Below are positions 1 to 8,999 of a stretch of DNA of 32,522 nucleotides, in pieces; position 1 is the first letter of the stretch, and each line of letters opens with the position of its first letter. The notes under the pieces were generated by a model, which saw only the letters and a list, made by a program, of their open reading frames with translations, was not told the origin of the DNA and made no database searches. The DNA lies in assembly GCA_900769145.1 (NCBI GenBank), contig CAAGFN010000061.1, forward strand, positions 1 through 32,522, given 5' to 3'. The translations under genes and the position numbers were made by a program. Source of the DNA: Rikenellaceae bacterium. GTDB taxonomy: Bacteria; Bacteroidota; Bacteroidia; Bacteroidales; UBA932.

Positions 1-654
1 GAATTTAAATACCGATATTGTGCAGAAGACCACCCAGCCTATTAATGACTTGATTCCGGCAGCAAATGTCACACTGCTCGGTACCATTATGTCCAGAAGA
101 TGCGAATATACGACAGAACCGCTGAAGAAAAGCAGGACAATGTAGGGGGAGAGGACAAGGATTACAAGATAAAACGACAGGCGCTTGACGATTTTTCTGG
201 ATTTGTTCACCTTCCAGACATTGTTGAATACGGATTCCACGCACATCATCATCCAGATTACGAGCCAGCTGAAAAGTAATGCGCTGAGCAGGCCCAATGT
301 GCTGGACTTGGCCGTATTGATGATATTGTCCACAAAGCCGAAGAGGGTATCGACCGCCTGCGGATTGGTTATGTAGGTGGAAATCACGTGCTTGAGAGTG
401 CCGTCAAGCCCGATTCCTCCGGTTATCGCAATGGCAATGGCAATGAAAGGAACGGCTGCCATCGTGCAGAAAAAGCTCAATGCCACTGCCTGGAAACCGA
501 TTTTCTGTGCGGAGAATGTCTTCGCTGTAATCACGCTTACCTGGAGATCTTTCACAAGATGCGCACGGGCCCTTGACAGGTTCGCCACATTCTCATTCCA
601 GATATCCTCGGAAAGATAATCCTTGAATCTTCTTATTTTCTTTTTCAGTCCCAT
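1..654 (-). CDS. YihY/virulence factor BrkB family membrane protein (5' part, runs off the window)
   Basis: Reading the minus strand from an ATG at 654 gives 218 residues without a stop to base 1, so the C-terminus is outside the window. The protein starts with a basic MGLKKKIRR stretch and has long hydrophobic segments at about residues 57-80, 120-140 and 160-178. These fit the multi-helix YihY/BrkB family, formerly mislabelled RNase BN, including the alanine/phenylalanine-rich first helix with a P-F-I-A pattern. The family sits in the inner membrane; its substrate is not established. Bacteroidota members usually have over 300 residues, so about half or more is visible. It lies 36 bases downstream of ligA on the same strand, without a clear promoter, so co-transcription with ligA is likely. 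The family call is fairly firm, the function unknown. Confidence 0.8.
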   Translation of the reverse strand, partial: MGLKKKIRRFKDYLSEDIWNENVANLSRARAHLVKDLQVSVITAKTFSAQKIGFQAVALSFFCTMAAVPFIAIAIAITGGIGLDGTLKHVISTYITNPQAVDTLFGFVDNIINTAKSSTLGLLSALLFSWLVIWMMMCVESVFNNVWKVNKSRKIVKRLSFYLVILVLSPYIVLLFFSGSVVYSHLLDIMVPSSVTFAAGIKSLIGWVVFCTISVFKF

Positions 655-690
655 TCTTTTTCTGTGTATGTATCAGTTCGGCGAACTGTT

Positions 691-2829
691 CTATATCATT
701 CCTCCGAAGAGGTCGGTCGGGAAGGCTTCCTCTCCTTCATTGTTTTCTGTTCCAGGGGCTTTGCCTGACTCTGCACCAGTGGGTGACGCATTGCCGGGCA
801 ACATTGACATAAATGTCTCTTCATCAATCACTTCAATGCCAAGGTCGGCTGCCTTTTTCATTTTTTCCGGGCCGGGTTTTGTCCCGGCGAGAAGGTAGGT
901 CGTCTTCTTGCTGAGTGACGAGCTGTTCTTGCCGCCGTTCTTTTCTATGATAGCCTTCATTTCGTCCCTGGAAATGCTGAAATTTCCGGAGATAACGATG
1001 GTTTTCCCGGCGAGGGCAGCCGAGACGTTTTCTGCGGTCTCATCCATCGAGAACTTCAGCCCGTCAGCCTTAAGTCTCTGTATTTCAAGAAGATGTCTTC
1101 CATCCTTGAAATAGTTGAAGATGCTGTCGGCGATTACGTCCCCAATGTCGGGAACCGCCAGCAGTTCTTCTTTGGAGGCCGATGCTATCCGGTCAATATT
1201 GCCGAAATATCTCGCTACCGACTTGGCCGTGGTCTCACCGACATATCTTATGCCGATGGCAAAGAGAACGTGCTCGAATCCGACTTTCCGGCTGTTTTTC
1301 AGGCTGTCCAGGAATCTTTCGGCCGATCTTTCCTTCCAGCCATCAAGCTGGAGCAGGTCTTCTTTCCTGAGGTCGTACAGGTCGGCCGGAGTCCTCGCCA
1401 GTCCAAGGCTATAGAGCTGGTCCACAGTCGCTTCGCCAGCCAGTATATTCATTGCCTTGCGGCCGAGGAAATGCAGCATCTTGCCCTTTATCTGGGTAGG
1501 GCAGCCGTCAATGTTGGGGCAGAAATACTTGGCTTCGCCTTCTTCCTTTACAAGCGGGGTGCCGCAATCCGGGCAGTATTTTGGAAATTCCGGTGTCTTG
1601 GACCCTTCCGAACGCCTGGAAAGCTCGACTCCGGTGATTTTCGGGATAATTTCCCCGCCTTTTTCCACATATACGTAATCGCCTACCCGGATGTCCATCT
1701 GGGACATCATATCCTCATTGTTCAGGGTGGCTCTCTTGACTACGGTTCCCGAAAGCTGGACAGGGGAGAGGTTGGCCACAGGCGTGACCGCACCGGTTCT
1801 TCCTACTTGATAATCAATAGATTCCAGCTGTGTCAACGCTCTCTCCGCCTGGAATTTGTAAGCCACGGCCCATCTGGGGAACTTGGATGTGTAACCGAGT
1901 TCGGTCTGATACTGCAACTCATTGATTTTTATGACGATGCCGTCTGTCGCATAGGGCAGGAACTTCCGCTCGGTATTCCAGTATGTGATGTATTCTTCAA
2001 TTTCATTGATTCCGCGGCAGATTTTGCGCTTGTCGGATACCGGCAGTCCCCATGAAGCGGCGGCCCGCATTGCTTCGTCGTGTGTCGGGAAATTGATATT
2101 GGGGCTTGGAATGTGGTACAATGTACACCAGAGACCTCTCCTTCCAACTTCCTCAGGGTCAAGCAGTTTCAATGAGCCTGAAGCAGCGTTGCGGGGGTTG
2201 GCGAAGGGGGCGTCCTCATTGTCAATCCTCTCCTTGTTAAGTCTGTCGAAGGATTCATACGGCATCAGGATTTCACCCCTGATTTCGAACTCTTCAGGAT
2301 AGCCGCTGCCTTTCAGATGAACAGGTATGTTGCTGATTTTCCGGACGTTGTCGGTCACGTCATCTCCAATGACCCCGTCGCCTCTGGTCAAAGCCCTGTA
2401 GAGTTCTCCCTTCCTGTATGTCAGGCAGATTGCTGTTCCGTCAAACTTCAGTTCACAGGAGAATGAGAATGGTTTTCCTATTGATTTTGAGGCTCTTGCG
2501 ACGAAATCTTCAATCTCGCCGATATTGTAGGTGTTGCCCAGCGAGAGCATGGGATATTTATGGGGATACTGCTCGAATTCCTTCTTCGCAGTGACGAGGA
2601 CCTTGCCGGTCTGGCTTTTATTTTCGAGATCGCTGCCGACACGTCTTGTAGGGGAGTCCGGGGTAATGAGGTCAGGATACGCATTCTCCAGGGCCTCAAG
2701 CTCATACATGAGATGGTCGTAGTCGTAGTCGCTCATTGTGGGAGCATTCTCGACATAGTACTTGCGGCTGTTCTCCCAGAGTATTTCCCTGAGTTCCCTG
2801 ATTCTTGTTTCGGCCTGTTGTCTGTCCAT
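691..2829 (-). CDS. ligA: NAD+-dependent DNA ligase LigA
   Basis: LigA seals nicks in duplex DNA using NAD+ during replication and repair. The 712-residue product has all family parts in order: N-terminal Ia domain, adenylation domain with the KxDG motif (K128-F-D-G, adenylated lysine K128), OB fold, a four-cysteine zinc finger (C419, C422, C437, C443), helix-hairpin-helix repeats at about 515-585 and a BRCT domain at about 603-677. The last 35 residues form an acidic, glycine-rich tail beyond the BRCT domain, slightly longer than in E. coli LigA (671 residues). The ATG at 2829 fits the domain start; a TAnnTTTG box lies about 56 bases upstream and a 7-bp hairpin in the presumed leader. A 320-codon open frame on the opposite strand is a shadow. 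Confidence 0.98.
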   Translation of the reverse strand: MDRQQAETRIRELREILWENSRKYYVENAPTMSDYDYDHLMYELEALENAYPDLITPDSPTRRVGSDLENKSQTGKVLVTAKKEFEQYPHKYPMLSLGNTYNIGEIEDFVARASKSIGKPFSFSCELKFDGTAICLTYRKGELYRALTRGDGVIGDDVTDNVRKISNIPVHLKGSGYPEEFEIRGEILMPYESFDRLNKERIDNEDAPFANPRNAASGSLKLLDPEEVGRRGLWCTLYHIPSPNINFPTHDEAMRAAASWGLPVSDKRKICRGINEIEEYITYWNTERKFLPYATDGIVIKINELQYQTELGYTSKFPRWAVAYKFQAERALTQLESIDYQVGRTGAVTPVANLSPVQLSGTVVKRATLNNEDMMSQMDIRVGDYVYVEKGGEIIPKITGVELSRRSEGSKTPEFPKYCPDCGTPLVKEEGEAKYFCPNIDGCPTQIKGKMLHFLGRKAMNILAGEATVDQLYSLGLARTPADLYDLRKEDLLQLDGWKERSAERFLDSLKNSRKVGFEHVLFAIGIRYVGETTAKSVARYFGNIDRIASASKEELLAVPDIGDVIADSIFNYFKDGRHLLEIQRLKADGLKFSMDETAENVSAALAGKTIVISGNFSISRDEMKAIIEKNGGKNSSSLSKKTTYLLAGTKPGPEKMKKAADLGIEVIDEETFMSMLPGNASPTGAESGKAPGTENNEGEEAFPTDLFGGMI

Positions 2830-2865
2830 TATATAAAATGAATGTAGCGTTTGCCCGGATTATTG

Positions 2866-2881
2866 TCTCCGATTTCGGAGA
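2866..2881 (-). promoter_or_regulatory. Small hairpin in the ligA leader
   Basis: A perfect 7-bp inverted repeat (TCTCCGA, TT, TCGGAGA) lies between the ligA -7 box and the ligA ATG, so it would fold near the 5' end of the mRNA. It could stabilise the transcript. No anti-terminator or ligand-binding architecture is visible. Confidence 0.35.
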
Positions 2882-2884
2882 ATA

Positions 2885-2892
2885 CAAATTTA
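2885..2892 (-). promoter_or_regulatory. ligA promoter, -7 box TAAATTTG
   Basis: On the minus strand this reads TAAATTTG, an exact match to the Bacteroidota -7 consensus TAnnTTTG. No TTTG is found at the expected -33 distance. Transcription would start near 2878, leaving a leader of about 50 bases before the ligA ATG. Confidence 0.55.
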
Positions 2893-2927
2893 ATCCTTTT
2901 TTTGTGGATTTTTTGCTGAAAAATAGA

Positions 2928-2935
2928 TAATTTTG
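2928..2935 (+). promoter_or_regulatory. Phosphofructokinase promoter, -7 box TAATTTTG
   Basis: TAATTTTG matches TAnnTTTG exactly. Upstream TTTG tetramers sit 12 and 23 bases away rather than the usual 19-21. The box overlaps an in-frame TTG at 2933, so a start there is very unlikely. The predicted transcript starts near 2942, with a leader of about 36 bases to the ATG at 2978. Confidence 0.55.
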
Positions 2936-2977
2936 CAGACGGAAAAAGAATATTCAATTCAAAACTATTTCTATAAC

Positions 2978-4216
2978 ATGAAAGACGCAGTAATTATCTT
3001 GTGCGGAGGCGGTCCAGCCCCGGGTATGAATTCAGTTTCAATGAGCGTAGCCAAGACATTCCTTTCCAAGGGCTACAGGGTAATCGGCCTTCACGGCGGT
3101 TATTCAGGCCTCTTCAGCAAGAACGCACGCACTGAGGATCTCGATTTCTTCATCGCTGACCGTTTCTGGAACAGGGGTGGTTCATATCTCGAAATGAGCC
3201 GTTTCAAACCTACTGACAAGGATTTTGAGGAGAACTTCAACCTTGACCTCTTCAAGGAAAACAATATCAAGCTTCTTGTGACCATCGGCGGCGATGACAC
3301 CGCATCCACCGCCAACAGGATTTCCAAGTTCCTGACAGCCAAGGGTTATCCAATCGCAAACATTCATTGTCCAAAGACCATTGACAATGACCTTCCTCTT
3401 CCTGCGAATGCTCCTACATTCGGCTACAATTCTGCGAAGAATGAGGGCGCACATCTTGCACGTACCATCTACGAGGATGCCCGCACTTCAGGCAACTGGC
3501 TTGTAATCAGCGCAATGGGCCGTACTTGCGGTTCCCTCGCACTCGGTATCGGCGAGGCTACCCACTGCCCTATGACCATCATTCCTGAGATGTTCAACAA
3601 GACTGCGATGACTCTCGACAAGATCATCCGCCTTTCCATCTCAGCTATCCTCAAGAGGAAGCTCATGGGTATCAACTATGGTACCGTTGTTGCCGCTGAG
3701 GGTCTTTTCCACGATGCAGGCGTTGCCCAGGAGGCTGCCGATGCAGGTATCCACTTCACTTATGACGATCACGGCCATCCGGAGCTCGGAAAGATTTCCA
3801 AGGCTGTCCTCTTCAATGACCTTCTCGAGAAGAAGTTCAAGGCTCTCAACCTCAAGGTGAAGAGCCGTCCGGTGGAAATCGGCTACGATGTACGCTGCCA
3901 GGACCCTGTAGCATACGACCTCACATACTGCACCGAGCTCGCAATGGGCGTTTACCAGCTCTTCAGCGAGGGCAAGACAGGATGCATGGTGTATGTTGAC
4001 GCCTACGGCAATGTTTCACCTCTCTATCTCGCTGAACTCCAGGACCCTGAGACCGGAAAGATTCCTCCGCGCGTAGTGGATATCAATGCCGGTACAGCCC
4101 AGAACTACTACAAGTATATCGCACACTACATCACTCCTGAGGATTACGAGGCTGTAAAGGCCCTCGGTATCGCAGATCCTGAGTCATACGACTTCAAGAA
4201 GATTCTCGAGTGGTAA
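2978..4216 (+). CDS. pfp: Pyrophosphate-type 6-phosphofructokinase
   Basis: It phosphorylates fructose 6-phosphate to the 1,6-bisphosphate in glycolysis. The 412-residue product carries the phosphofructokinase signatures: the nucleotide/PPi loop GGGPAPGMN at 10-18, GGDDT at 104-108, the PKTIDND segment at 132-138 and MGRTCG at 180-185. ATP enzymes normally have G after the first D of GGD, and G rather than K before TIDND. Here D107 and K133 are the residues that define PPi-dependent enzymes, which can also run reversibly. An in-frame TTG at 2933 would add 15 residues but lies inside the -7 promoter box, so the ATG at 2978 is chosen. Codon use is rich in C-ending codons such as CTC and ATC, unlike the neighbouring minus-strand genes, as expected for a highly expressed gene. 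A hairpin terminator follows. Confidence 0.93.
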   Translation: MKDAVIILCGGGPAPGMNSVSMSVAKTFLSKGYRVIGLHGGYSGLFSKNARTEDLDFFIADRFWNRGGSYLEMSRFKPTDKDFEENFNLDLFKENNIKLLVTIGGDDTASTANRISKFLTAKGYPIANIHCPKTIDNDLPLPANAPTFGYNSAKNEGAHLARTIYEDARTSGNWLVISAMGRTCGSLALGIGEATHCPMTIIPEMFNKTAMTLDKIIRLSISAILKRKLMGINYGTVVAAEGLFHDAGVAQEAADAGIHFTYDDHGHPELGKISKAVLFNDLLEKKFKALNLKVKSRPVEIGYDVRCQDPVAYDLTYCTELAMGVYQLFSEGKTGCMVYVDAYGNVSPLYLAELQDPETGKIPPRVVDINAGTAQNYYKYIAHYITPEDYEAVKALGIADPESYDFKKILEW

Positions 4217-4237
4217 TATTTCAAGTACTGGACAATT

Positions 4238-4266
4238 GAGGGTGGCTTTTCGCCGCCCTCTTTTTT
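4238..4266 (+). terminator. Rho-independent terminator after phosphofructokinase
   Basis: The stem pairs GAGGGTGGC with GCCGCCCTC (nine pairs, one G-T wobble) around the loop TTTTC and is followed directly by six T residues. It begins 21 bases after the stop codon and separates the phosphofructokinase transcript from the amylase gene. Confidence 0.85.
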
Positions 4267-4314
4267 GCATTTTCGGGCATAGATTATGCAGCAAATATCG
4301 TAAAATGACATTCA

Positions 4315-5943
4315 ATGGAAAAAAGCATAATTTATCAGGTTTTTCCCAGGTACTGGGGCGACCGGGCCGGGAGACAGAAAAAGAATGGAACTCTTGGCGA
4401 GAACGGTTGCGGAAAGTTCAGCAACATTGACGGAGAGTCATTGGCATATTTCAAATCCCTGGGAATCACTCACTTATGGCTTACGGGAATAATCAGGCAC
4501 GCTACGGGGGCGACCACGGACGGGTGTACTGCCTCTTCACCGGACTGGGTTAAGGGCAAGGCAGGTTCGCCATACGCCATAACTGATTACTATGATGTGA
4601 ATCCTTATCTGGCTGAAGCTCCCGACAAAAGGATGGATGAGTTCCGGGAAGTTGTGAGGAGGATACATGCGGCAGGACTGAAGGTCATCATTGATTTTGT
4701 GCCTAATCATGTCGCAAGGGATTATACTTCATTCACTGCTCTTCATCCGGCTCCAACCGGGATGCCTTCACTTGGTGAAAACGATGACAAGAGTGTGCAC
4801 TGGAGGGAGGAAAATGACTTCTTCTACTACCCGGGCACGGAATTGAAACTTCCTGTCAAGTCGCAGACATACAAGGAATTACCCGCACTTGCCTCAGGTA
4901 ATGCTTACACTCCGGAGCCTTCTGTGAACGATTGGTATGATACCGTGAAACTCAACTATTGCGACACCCGCACCGGGACTTGGGACAAGATGCTTGACAT
5001 TGTCATGTTCTGGGCCGGTATGGGAGTGGACGGATTCAGATGCGATATGGTTGAGCTTGTCCCGGCCGACTTCTTCACCTGGCTCATAAAGGAGGTACAC
5101 AAGCAGTATCCTGAAATTGTCTTCATTGCCGAGGTTTATCAGAAAGAGTTGTATTCCAAGTATATACGTGAAGTAGGCTTCGACCTTCTGTATGACAAGT
5201 CCGGAATGTATGACACTGTCCGTGCCATTGTCCAGAAAAATGTCGATGACAGCGGTGTCCCTGTGGAAGCGTGGCAGTCAACGAGAAAAATAACATGGAA
5301 CTGGCAGTCGCTTGGGGATTTGCAGCCTTATATGCTGAATTTCCTGGAGAATCATGATGAGCAGCGCTTCGCTTCCGATTTCTTCGGAAAAGATGCGGAT
5401 AACGTTTTCGCAGCATTGTATGCCTCCCTTTATTTCAACAGGGCCTCTTTCATGATTTATGCGGGCCAGGAAGTGGGAGAGAAGGGTATGTACCAGGAAG
5501 GATTCAGTGGGAAGGACGGGCGTAGCACCATTTTCGACTGGTACACATCCGACAAAGCCAGGAAACTCTGGAGATATATACACGGAGAGAAGAATGCTCT
5601 CGAAAGGAAGGATATCGCACTGCTTGAAAGATACCGGGCAGCATTGACGGAAGCGACTGAAAATCAGGCTATAAAAAGCGGCTCGACATACGACCTCTGC
5701 TATTGCAATCTATCTTCGGACGGTTTCAATGCGGACAGGCATTTCGCTTTCCTGAGGGATTGCGGTGATGAGACAGTGCTTGTCGCATGCAACTTCTCCA
5801 AAGTGGATGCAGAAATGGAAATTTCAATCCCGGAACACGCATTCCAATGGCTGGAACTTCCTGAGACAGAGTCTCTTAACCATACCGAACCAATCCACCT
5901 GAAGGTTCCTGCCATGGATGCCACGGTGGTAAAACTGAGTTGA
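4315..5943 (+). CDS. Alpha-amylase family (GH13) glycoside hydrolase, cytoplasmic
   Basis: A 542-residue GH13 enzyme acting on alpha-glucans or malto-oligosaccharides. The conserved regions are in order: region I DFVPNH (127-132), region II GFRCD with the nucleophile D244, region III IAEVY with the acid/base E273, and region IV ENHDEQ with the transition-state stabiliser D348. The C-terminal part from about residue 440 looks like the usual small beta domain. There is no signal peptide, since the chain opens directly with the first barrel strand (IIYQVFPRYW), so it probably works on internal glycogen or imported oligosaccharides. Subfamily and exact specificity cannot be read by eye. It follows the phosphofructokinase terminator; no TAnnTTTG box is obvious upstream. 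It converges on the next gene with 17 bases between the stop codons. Confidence 0.93.
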   Translation: MEKSIIYQVFPRYWGDRAGRQKKNGTLGENGCGKFSNIDGESLAYFKSLGITHLWLTGIIRHATGATTDGCTASSPDWVKGKAGSPYAITDYYDVNPYLAEAPDKRMDEFREVVRRIHAAGLKVIIDFVPNHVARDYTSFTALHPAPTGMPSLGENDDKSVHWREENDFFYYPGTELKLPVKSQTYKELPALASGNAYTPEPSVNDWYDTVKLNYCDTRTGTWDKMLDIVMFWAGMGVDGFRCDMVELVPADFFTWLIKEVHKQYPEIVFIAEVYQKELYSKYIREVGFDLLYDKSGMYDTVRAIVQKNVDDSGVPVEAWQSTRKITWNWQSLGDLQPYMLNFLENHDEQRFASDFFGKDADNVFAALYASLYFNRASFMIYAGQEVGEKGMYQEGFSGKDGRSTIFDWYTSDKARKLWRYIHGEKNALERKDIALLERYRAALTEATENQAIKSGSTYDLCYCNLSSDGFNADRHFAFLRDCGDETVLVACNFSKVDAEMEISIPEHAFQWLELPETESLNHTEPIHLKVPAMDATVVKLS

Positions 5944-5960
5944 TATACTATTCCGTCAGT

Positions 5961-8954
5961 CTAATCCTCGGCCGGCTTTTCCTTCGGAAGGCCGGCTATT
6001 GCTTTATTGGACTTATGGTCAATGAAGGCTGCAAGTTCGACAGGGAGGACCTTGATTGAAGCATATTTGTACTCCTTTTCACATTCCAAAGCCGCAATCG
6101 CATCAAAATCAATGCTTCCGTCAAGGCCATAGACCGTGTCCACGGAAAGGTATCCGATGCCCAATGATGTGATGTTCTGGAAGAAATGGGTTCCCTGGCT
6201 TGGTTCAACCCTGAAGCCGGGCAGGCCGTATTCCACTATCATCTTGGCCTCTGAAATGTCGCTCCAGTTTACAGGAATGCCTAGAAAAGGGTCGGCGGTA
6301 CCCCATCTGCCCGGGCCGATGAGGAGATAGCCTCCATCCTTGCCTTTGAACTCATTGTTGACCGCAGCTATCTCAGCTGCCATTTCTCTTGTTTTTGTAG
6401 AGTCGAATTTGTCAGGTGGAATGCATACAATATGTTTGATTCCGTTAATGACACCGACACCGAGTGCTTTGTCCGAAGACACGAAAACCTTGTCAAGGCC
6501 TGATGCAAAGACATCGAAATCAATATCGGATTCCGTTGAGAATGAGCTGATTGGCCTGACCTGAAGGAGTTTGAGGGAGAGGTCCCCATTGTCCCGCAGA
6601 TCGGCGGCGAATTCCATTTCCACCTCGCCGAGAAGTTCCTTCTTGCATATTGCCATAATCTCAGACAGGGCCTTCGCAAGCGGGAATTTTCCGTATTTCA
6701 GAATCGCGTCGAATGTGACAATGCGGGAGCCGCGCACCTGCACACCCGGTACTATCCTCTGGTCAGCAAAACTGTAGGTAGAGAAGACTAAGTCATTGTG
6801 ATTGAATGACTCTATTGCATCGGTGACTGAAATATGGGCGAAATTGACGCTCTCGTTCCTGGAGATTTTGAATGCTCCCGGCCTGAGGTCGAGGGCGTAC
6901 ATTTTCTTCTGGCAATCACGCATTGCAAGGTCGGGCTGTGACAGCTGGAGAATCTTCTTCGGGAATTTCGGGCTGAACCTCAATGTCTTCCCGCCATCCA
7001 CGACAGATTTTCCCAGACCGAACACTACATTGACTATTCCGTCCTCGGCCTTCTCATTGGCAATAGGGTAGAAGTTCACGCTTCTTCCGACTCCGGAAAT
7101 GAGCGGGTAGTATAGGCCATTGTGCTCGGAGCCGCAGATGCTTTGGAGGATGACGGCCATCTTTTCCTCGCTCTGAAGGTTCCCGGTGGACTGAACGTAT
7201 GTCCTGCTACCATTGTAATACGCTGATGCATAGACACTTTTAATTGCCTTGTCGAGCATTCGCAACATCTGGTCCTTGTTTTCCGTGAGGGGAATCATAT
7301 AGGTTGAATAGACGCCTGCGAACGGCTGGTAGTTGCTGTCCTCCAGTTTGGAACTCGACCTGATTGCGAGAGGGGAAGTAACCGTCTTGAGATATACTTT
7401 CAGCTCGCCTATCAGCCTCTCCGGCAGCCTTGATGCCACGAATTCCGAGAGAATTTCCGAGTCCGAAAGTTCTGAGTCAATGACATATTGGAGGCCGTTC
7501 TCCATTATGAACTGGTCGAAATAGTCAGTGGTTATGACAATGGTCCTCGGTATGGAAATGTTTATTCCAGGATAGGCAAATGACAGGGAGTACTTGTCTA
7601 TCAGCTTGTTAAGGAATGCGAGCCCTCTGGCTTTTCCTCCAAGTGAACCATCTCCGAGACGGGCAAATGAGACATATTTGTCGTAGTTTACAGATGAAAA
7701 TTCTGCAATTATGCCACGTCCGATAGCCTTCCGGTATGTCTGGATTTCATTTATGAGATACTCCCTTGCCTCAGATGCCACTTCGTGATGAACACGACGG
7801 AATTTCTGGCCGAGAGGGAAGAGTCCCCTGGCAAAAAACCACTTCGAGAACATATTCCGTGAGGTATTCCTGACCAGGACATCATCAGGAACGTGTCCGA
7901 TGGCATCCTCAAGTTCCTGGAGATTTGCCGCACGCCCGTATTCCTGGCCTTTTCTGTCCCTGAAAACGAAGTCTCCGAATCCGAATTCAGATTTGATATA
8001 TTCAGACAGCTGGAGAAATAATGTCCTGGAGTATTTCCTGAGAAAGCCTACGCCTATTTTCTGTGCAGTCTCGACAAGGCTTCCCTGGGATGACTGGAGG
8101 AGGACAGGCATGTGGGAATCATCCTGCCTGATATAATTCACAAGGTCAATGCCGGCATCAAGCTTTTCAGTGGAAGGGGAGTCTCCCTTGTGAACCACCA
8201 TGCCCACATCCGAGATAATTCCGAGGAAATGTCCACGGTATTTTTCGTATGTGGCCCTGGCTTCATCGTAGCAGGTAGCGAGCAGGATTTTCGGTCTGGA
8301 ACGCTTCCTGTTTTTCTTCTGGTCCTCGTTCAAAGTCTCCTTCAGGAACTCATTGCTCTGCGTAAGTACCAGTTTATATAATTCAGGTAAATATGTTGAA
8401 TAATAGCGGATTGAGTCCTCTACGAGCAAAATGGCCTGAACACCTACCTCCAGTATGTCATAGTCAGCATTGTTCCTGTCCTCGAAGAGTTTGATGATTG
8501 CGAGGATAAGGTCAGCGTTGCCGTGCCAGCTGAATACGAAATCGACAGCCGAGTCGGTCCTGGATGTGATTTTGCGCCGGATTTCCTTTGAATAGTGCAT
8601 GAGCAGAACGAAAGGAATGTTTCTTGCGCTGGCCTTCAATTCAGCAGCCAGAGGGAATATATTCTGGTCAATCTCATTGTACATGCAGATTATCAGGTCG
8701 ATATCCGGCTCCTGCTCAAGGATTATCCTGGCATCGTCAGCAGATTCAGCCCATACGAATGTCGGCGGATCCGACATATTGAGTCCCACGTATTCCTTGT
8801 AGACCTGTGACTCTATTTGTCCGTCCTCTTCCATTATGAATGCGTCGTAGTGGCTGCATATCATAAGTATCCGCCTGATTCTGAACTTGATAAGCGAACC
8901 GTAATCAGGTGCCTTGAAGTCTTCGGGCCTAATATTGCTGTAATCTATGTCCAT
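5961..8954 (-). CDS. PEP/pyruvate-binding ATP-grasp protein with N-terminal receiver-like domains
   Basis: This 997-residue protein has no established function. Residues about 25-160 look like a degenerate receiver fold. Residues about 172-315 look like a second receiver interrupted by a charged insertion: acidic pair E179-D180, phospho-acceptor-like D249 at a strand end, and K307 in FLRK. Residues about 430-804 are the ATP-grasp domain of PEP synthase and pyruvate phosphate dikinase (GGKARGL 439-445, AIRSSSKLEDS 530-540, closing LQVRPIS 798-804). The swivelling phosphohistidine domain and PEP-binding barrel of those enzymes are absent. Instead, residues about 810-997 hold another domain with GPGRWG (880-885) and PSQGTHFFQN (918-927). 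It lies 45 bases behind the SpoU methyltransferase, likely in the same transcript. Full PEP synthase activity is doubtful; regulation or a different phosphotransfer is possible. Confidence 0.85.
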   Translation of the reverse strand: MDIDYSNIRPEDFKAPDYGSLIKFRIRRILMICSHYDAFIMEEDGQIESQVYKEYVGLNMSDPPTFVWAESADDARIILEQEPDIDLIICMYNEIDQNIFPLAAELKASARNIPFVLLMHYSKEIRRKITSRTDSAVDFVFSWHGNADLILAIIKLFEDRNNADYDILEVGVQAILLVEDSIRYYSTYLPELYKLVLTQSNEFLKETLNEDQKKNRKRSRPKILLATCYDEARATYEKYRGHFLGIISDVGMVVHKGDSPSTEKLDAGIDLVNYIRQDDSHMPVLLQSSQGSLVETAQKIGVGFLRKYSRTLFLQLSEYIKSEFGFGDFVFRDRKGQEYGRAANLQELEDAIGHVPDDVLVRNTSRNMFSKWFFARGLFPLGQKFRRVHHEVASEAREYLINEIQTYRKAIGRGIIAEFSSVNYDKYVSFARLGDGSLGGKARGLAFLNKLIDKYSLSFAYPGINISIPRTIVITTDYFDQFIMENGLQYVIDSELSDSEILSEFVASRLPERLIGELKVYLKTVTSPLAIRSSSKLEDSNYQPFAGVYSTYMIPLTENKDQMLRMLDKAIKSVYASAYYNGSRTYVQSTGNLQSEEKMAVILQSICGSEHNGLYYPLISGVGRSVNFYPIANEKAEDGIVNVVFGLGKSVVDGGKTLRFSPKFPKKILQLSQPDLAMRDCQKKMYALDLRPGAFKISRNESVNFAHISVTDAIESFNHNDLVFSTYSFADQRIVPGVQVRGSRIVTFDAILKYGKFPLAKALSEIMAICKKELLGEVEMEFAADLRDNGDLSLKLLQVRPISSFSTESDIDFDVFASGLDKVFVSSDKALGVGVINGIKHIVCIPPDKFDSTKTREMAAEIAAVNNEFKGKDGGYLLIGPGRWGTADPFLGIPVNWSDISEAKMIVEYGLPGFRVEPSQGTHFFQNITSLGIGYLSVDTVYGLDGSIDFDAIAALECEKEYKYASIKVLPVELAAFIDHKSNKAIAGLPKEKPAED

Positions 8955-8999
8955 TGCTTGAGATTATTTGTTATACTGATATCTGCCGGGCAGGAGAGG

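Noticed and set aside
1093..2055. 320-codon open frame on the plus strand
   Set aside because: It lies entirely antisense to ligA, whose domains are complete. Its translation has no recognisable motif and reflects the codon bias of the real gene.
5970..5996. GGCCGGC palindromes at the 3' end of the PEP-binding gene, as a terminator
   Set aside because: The pairing lies in the last codons, and no T-run follows on the minus strand.
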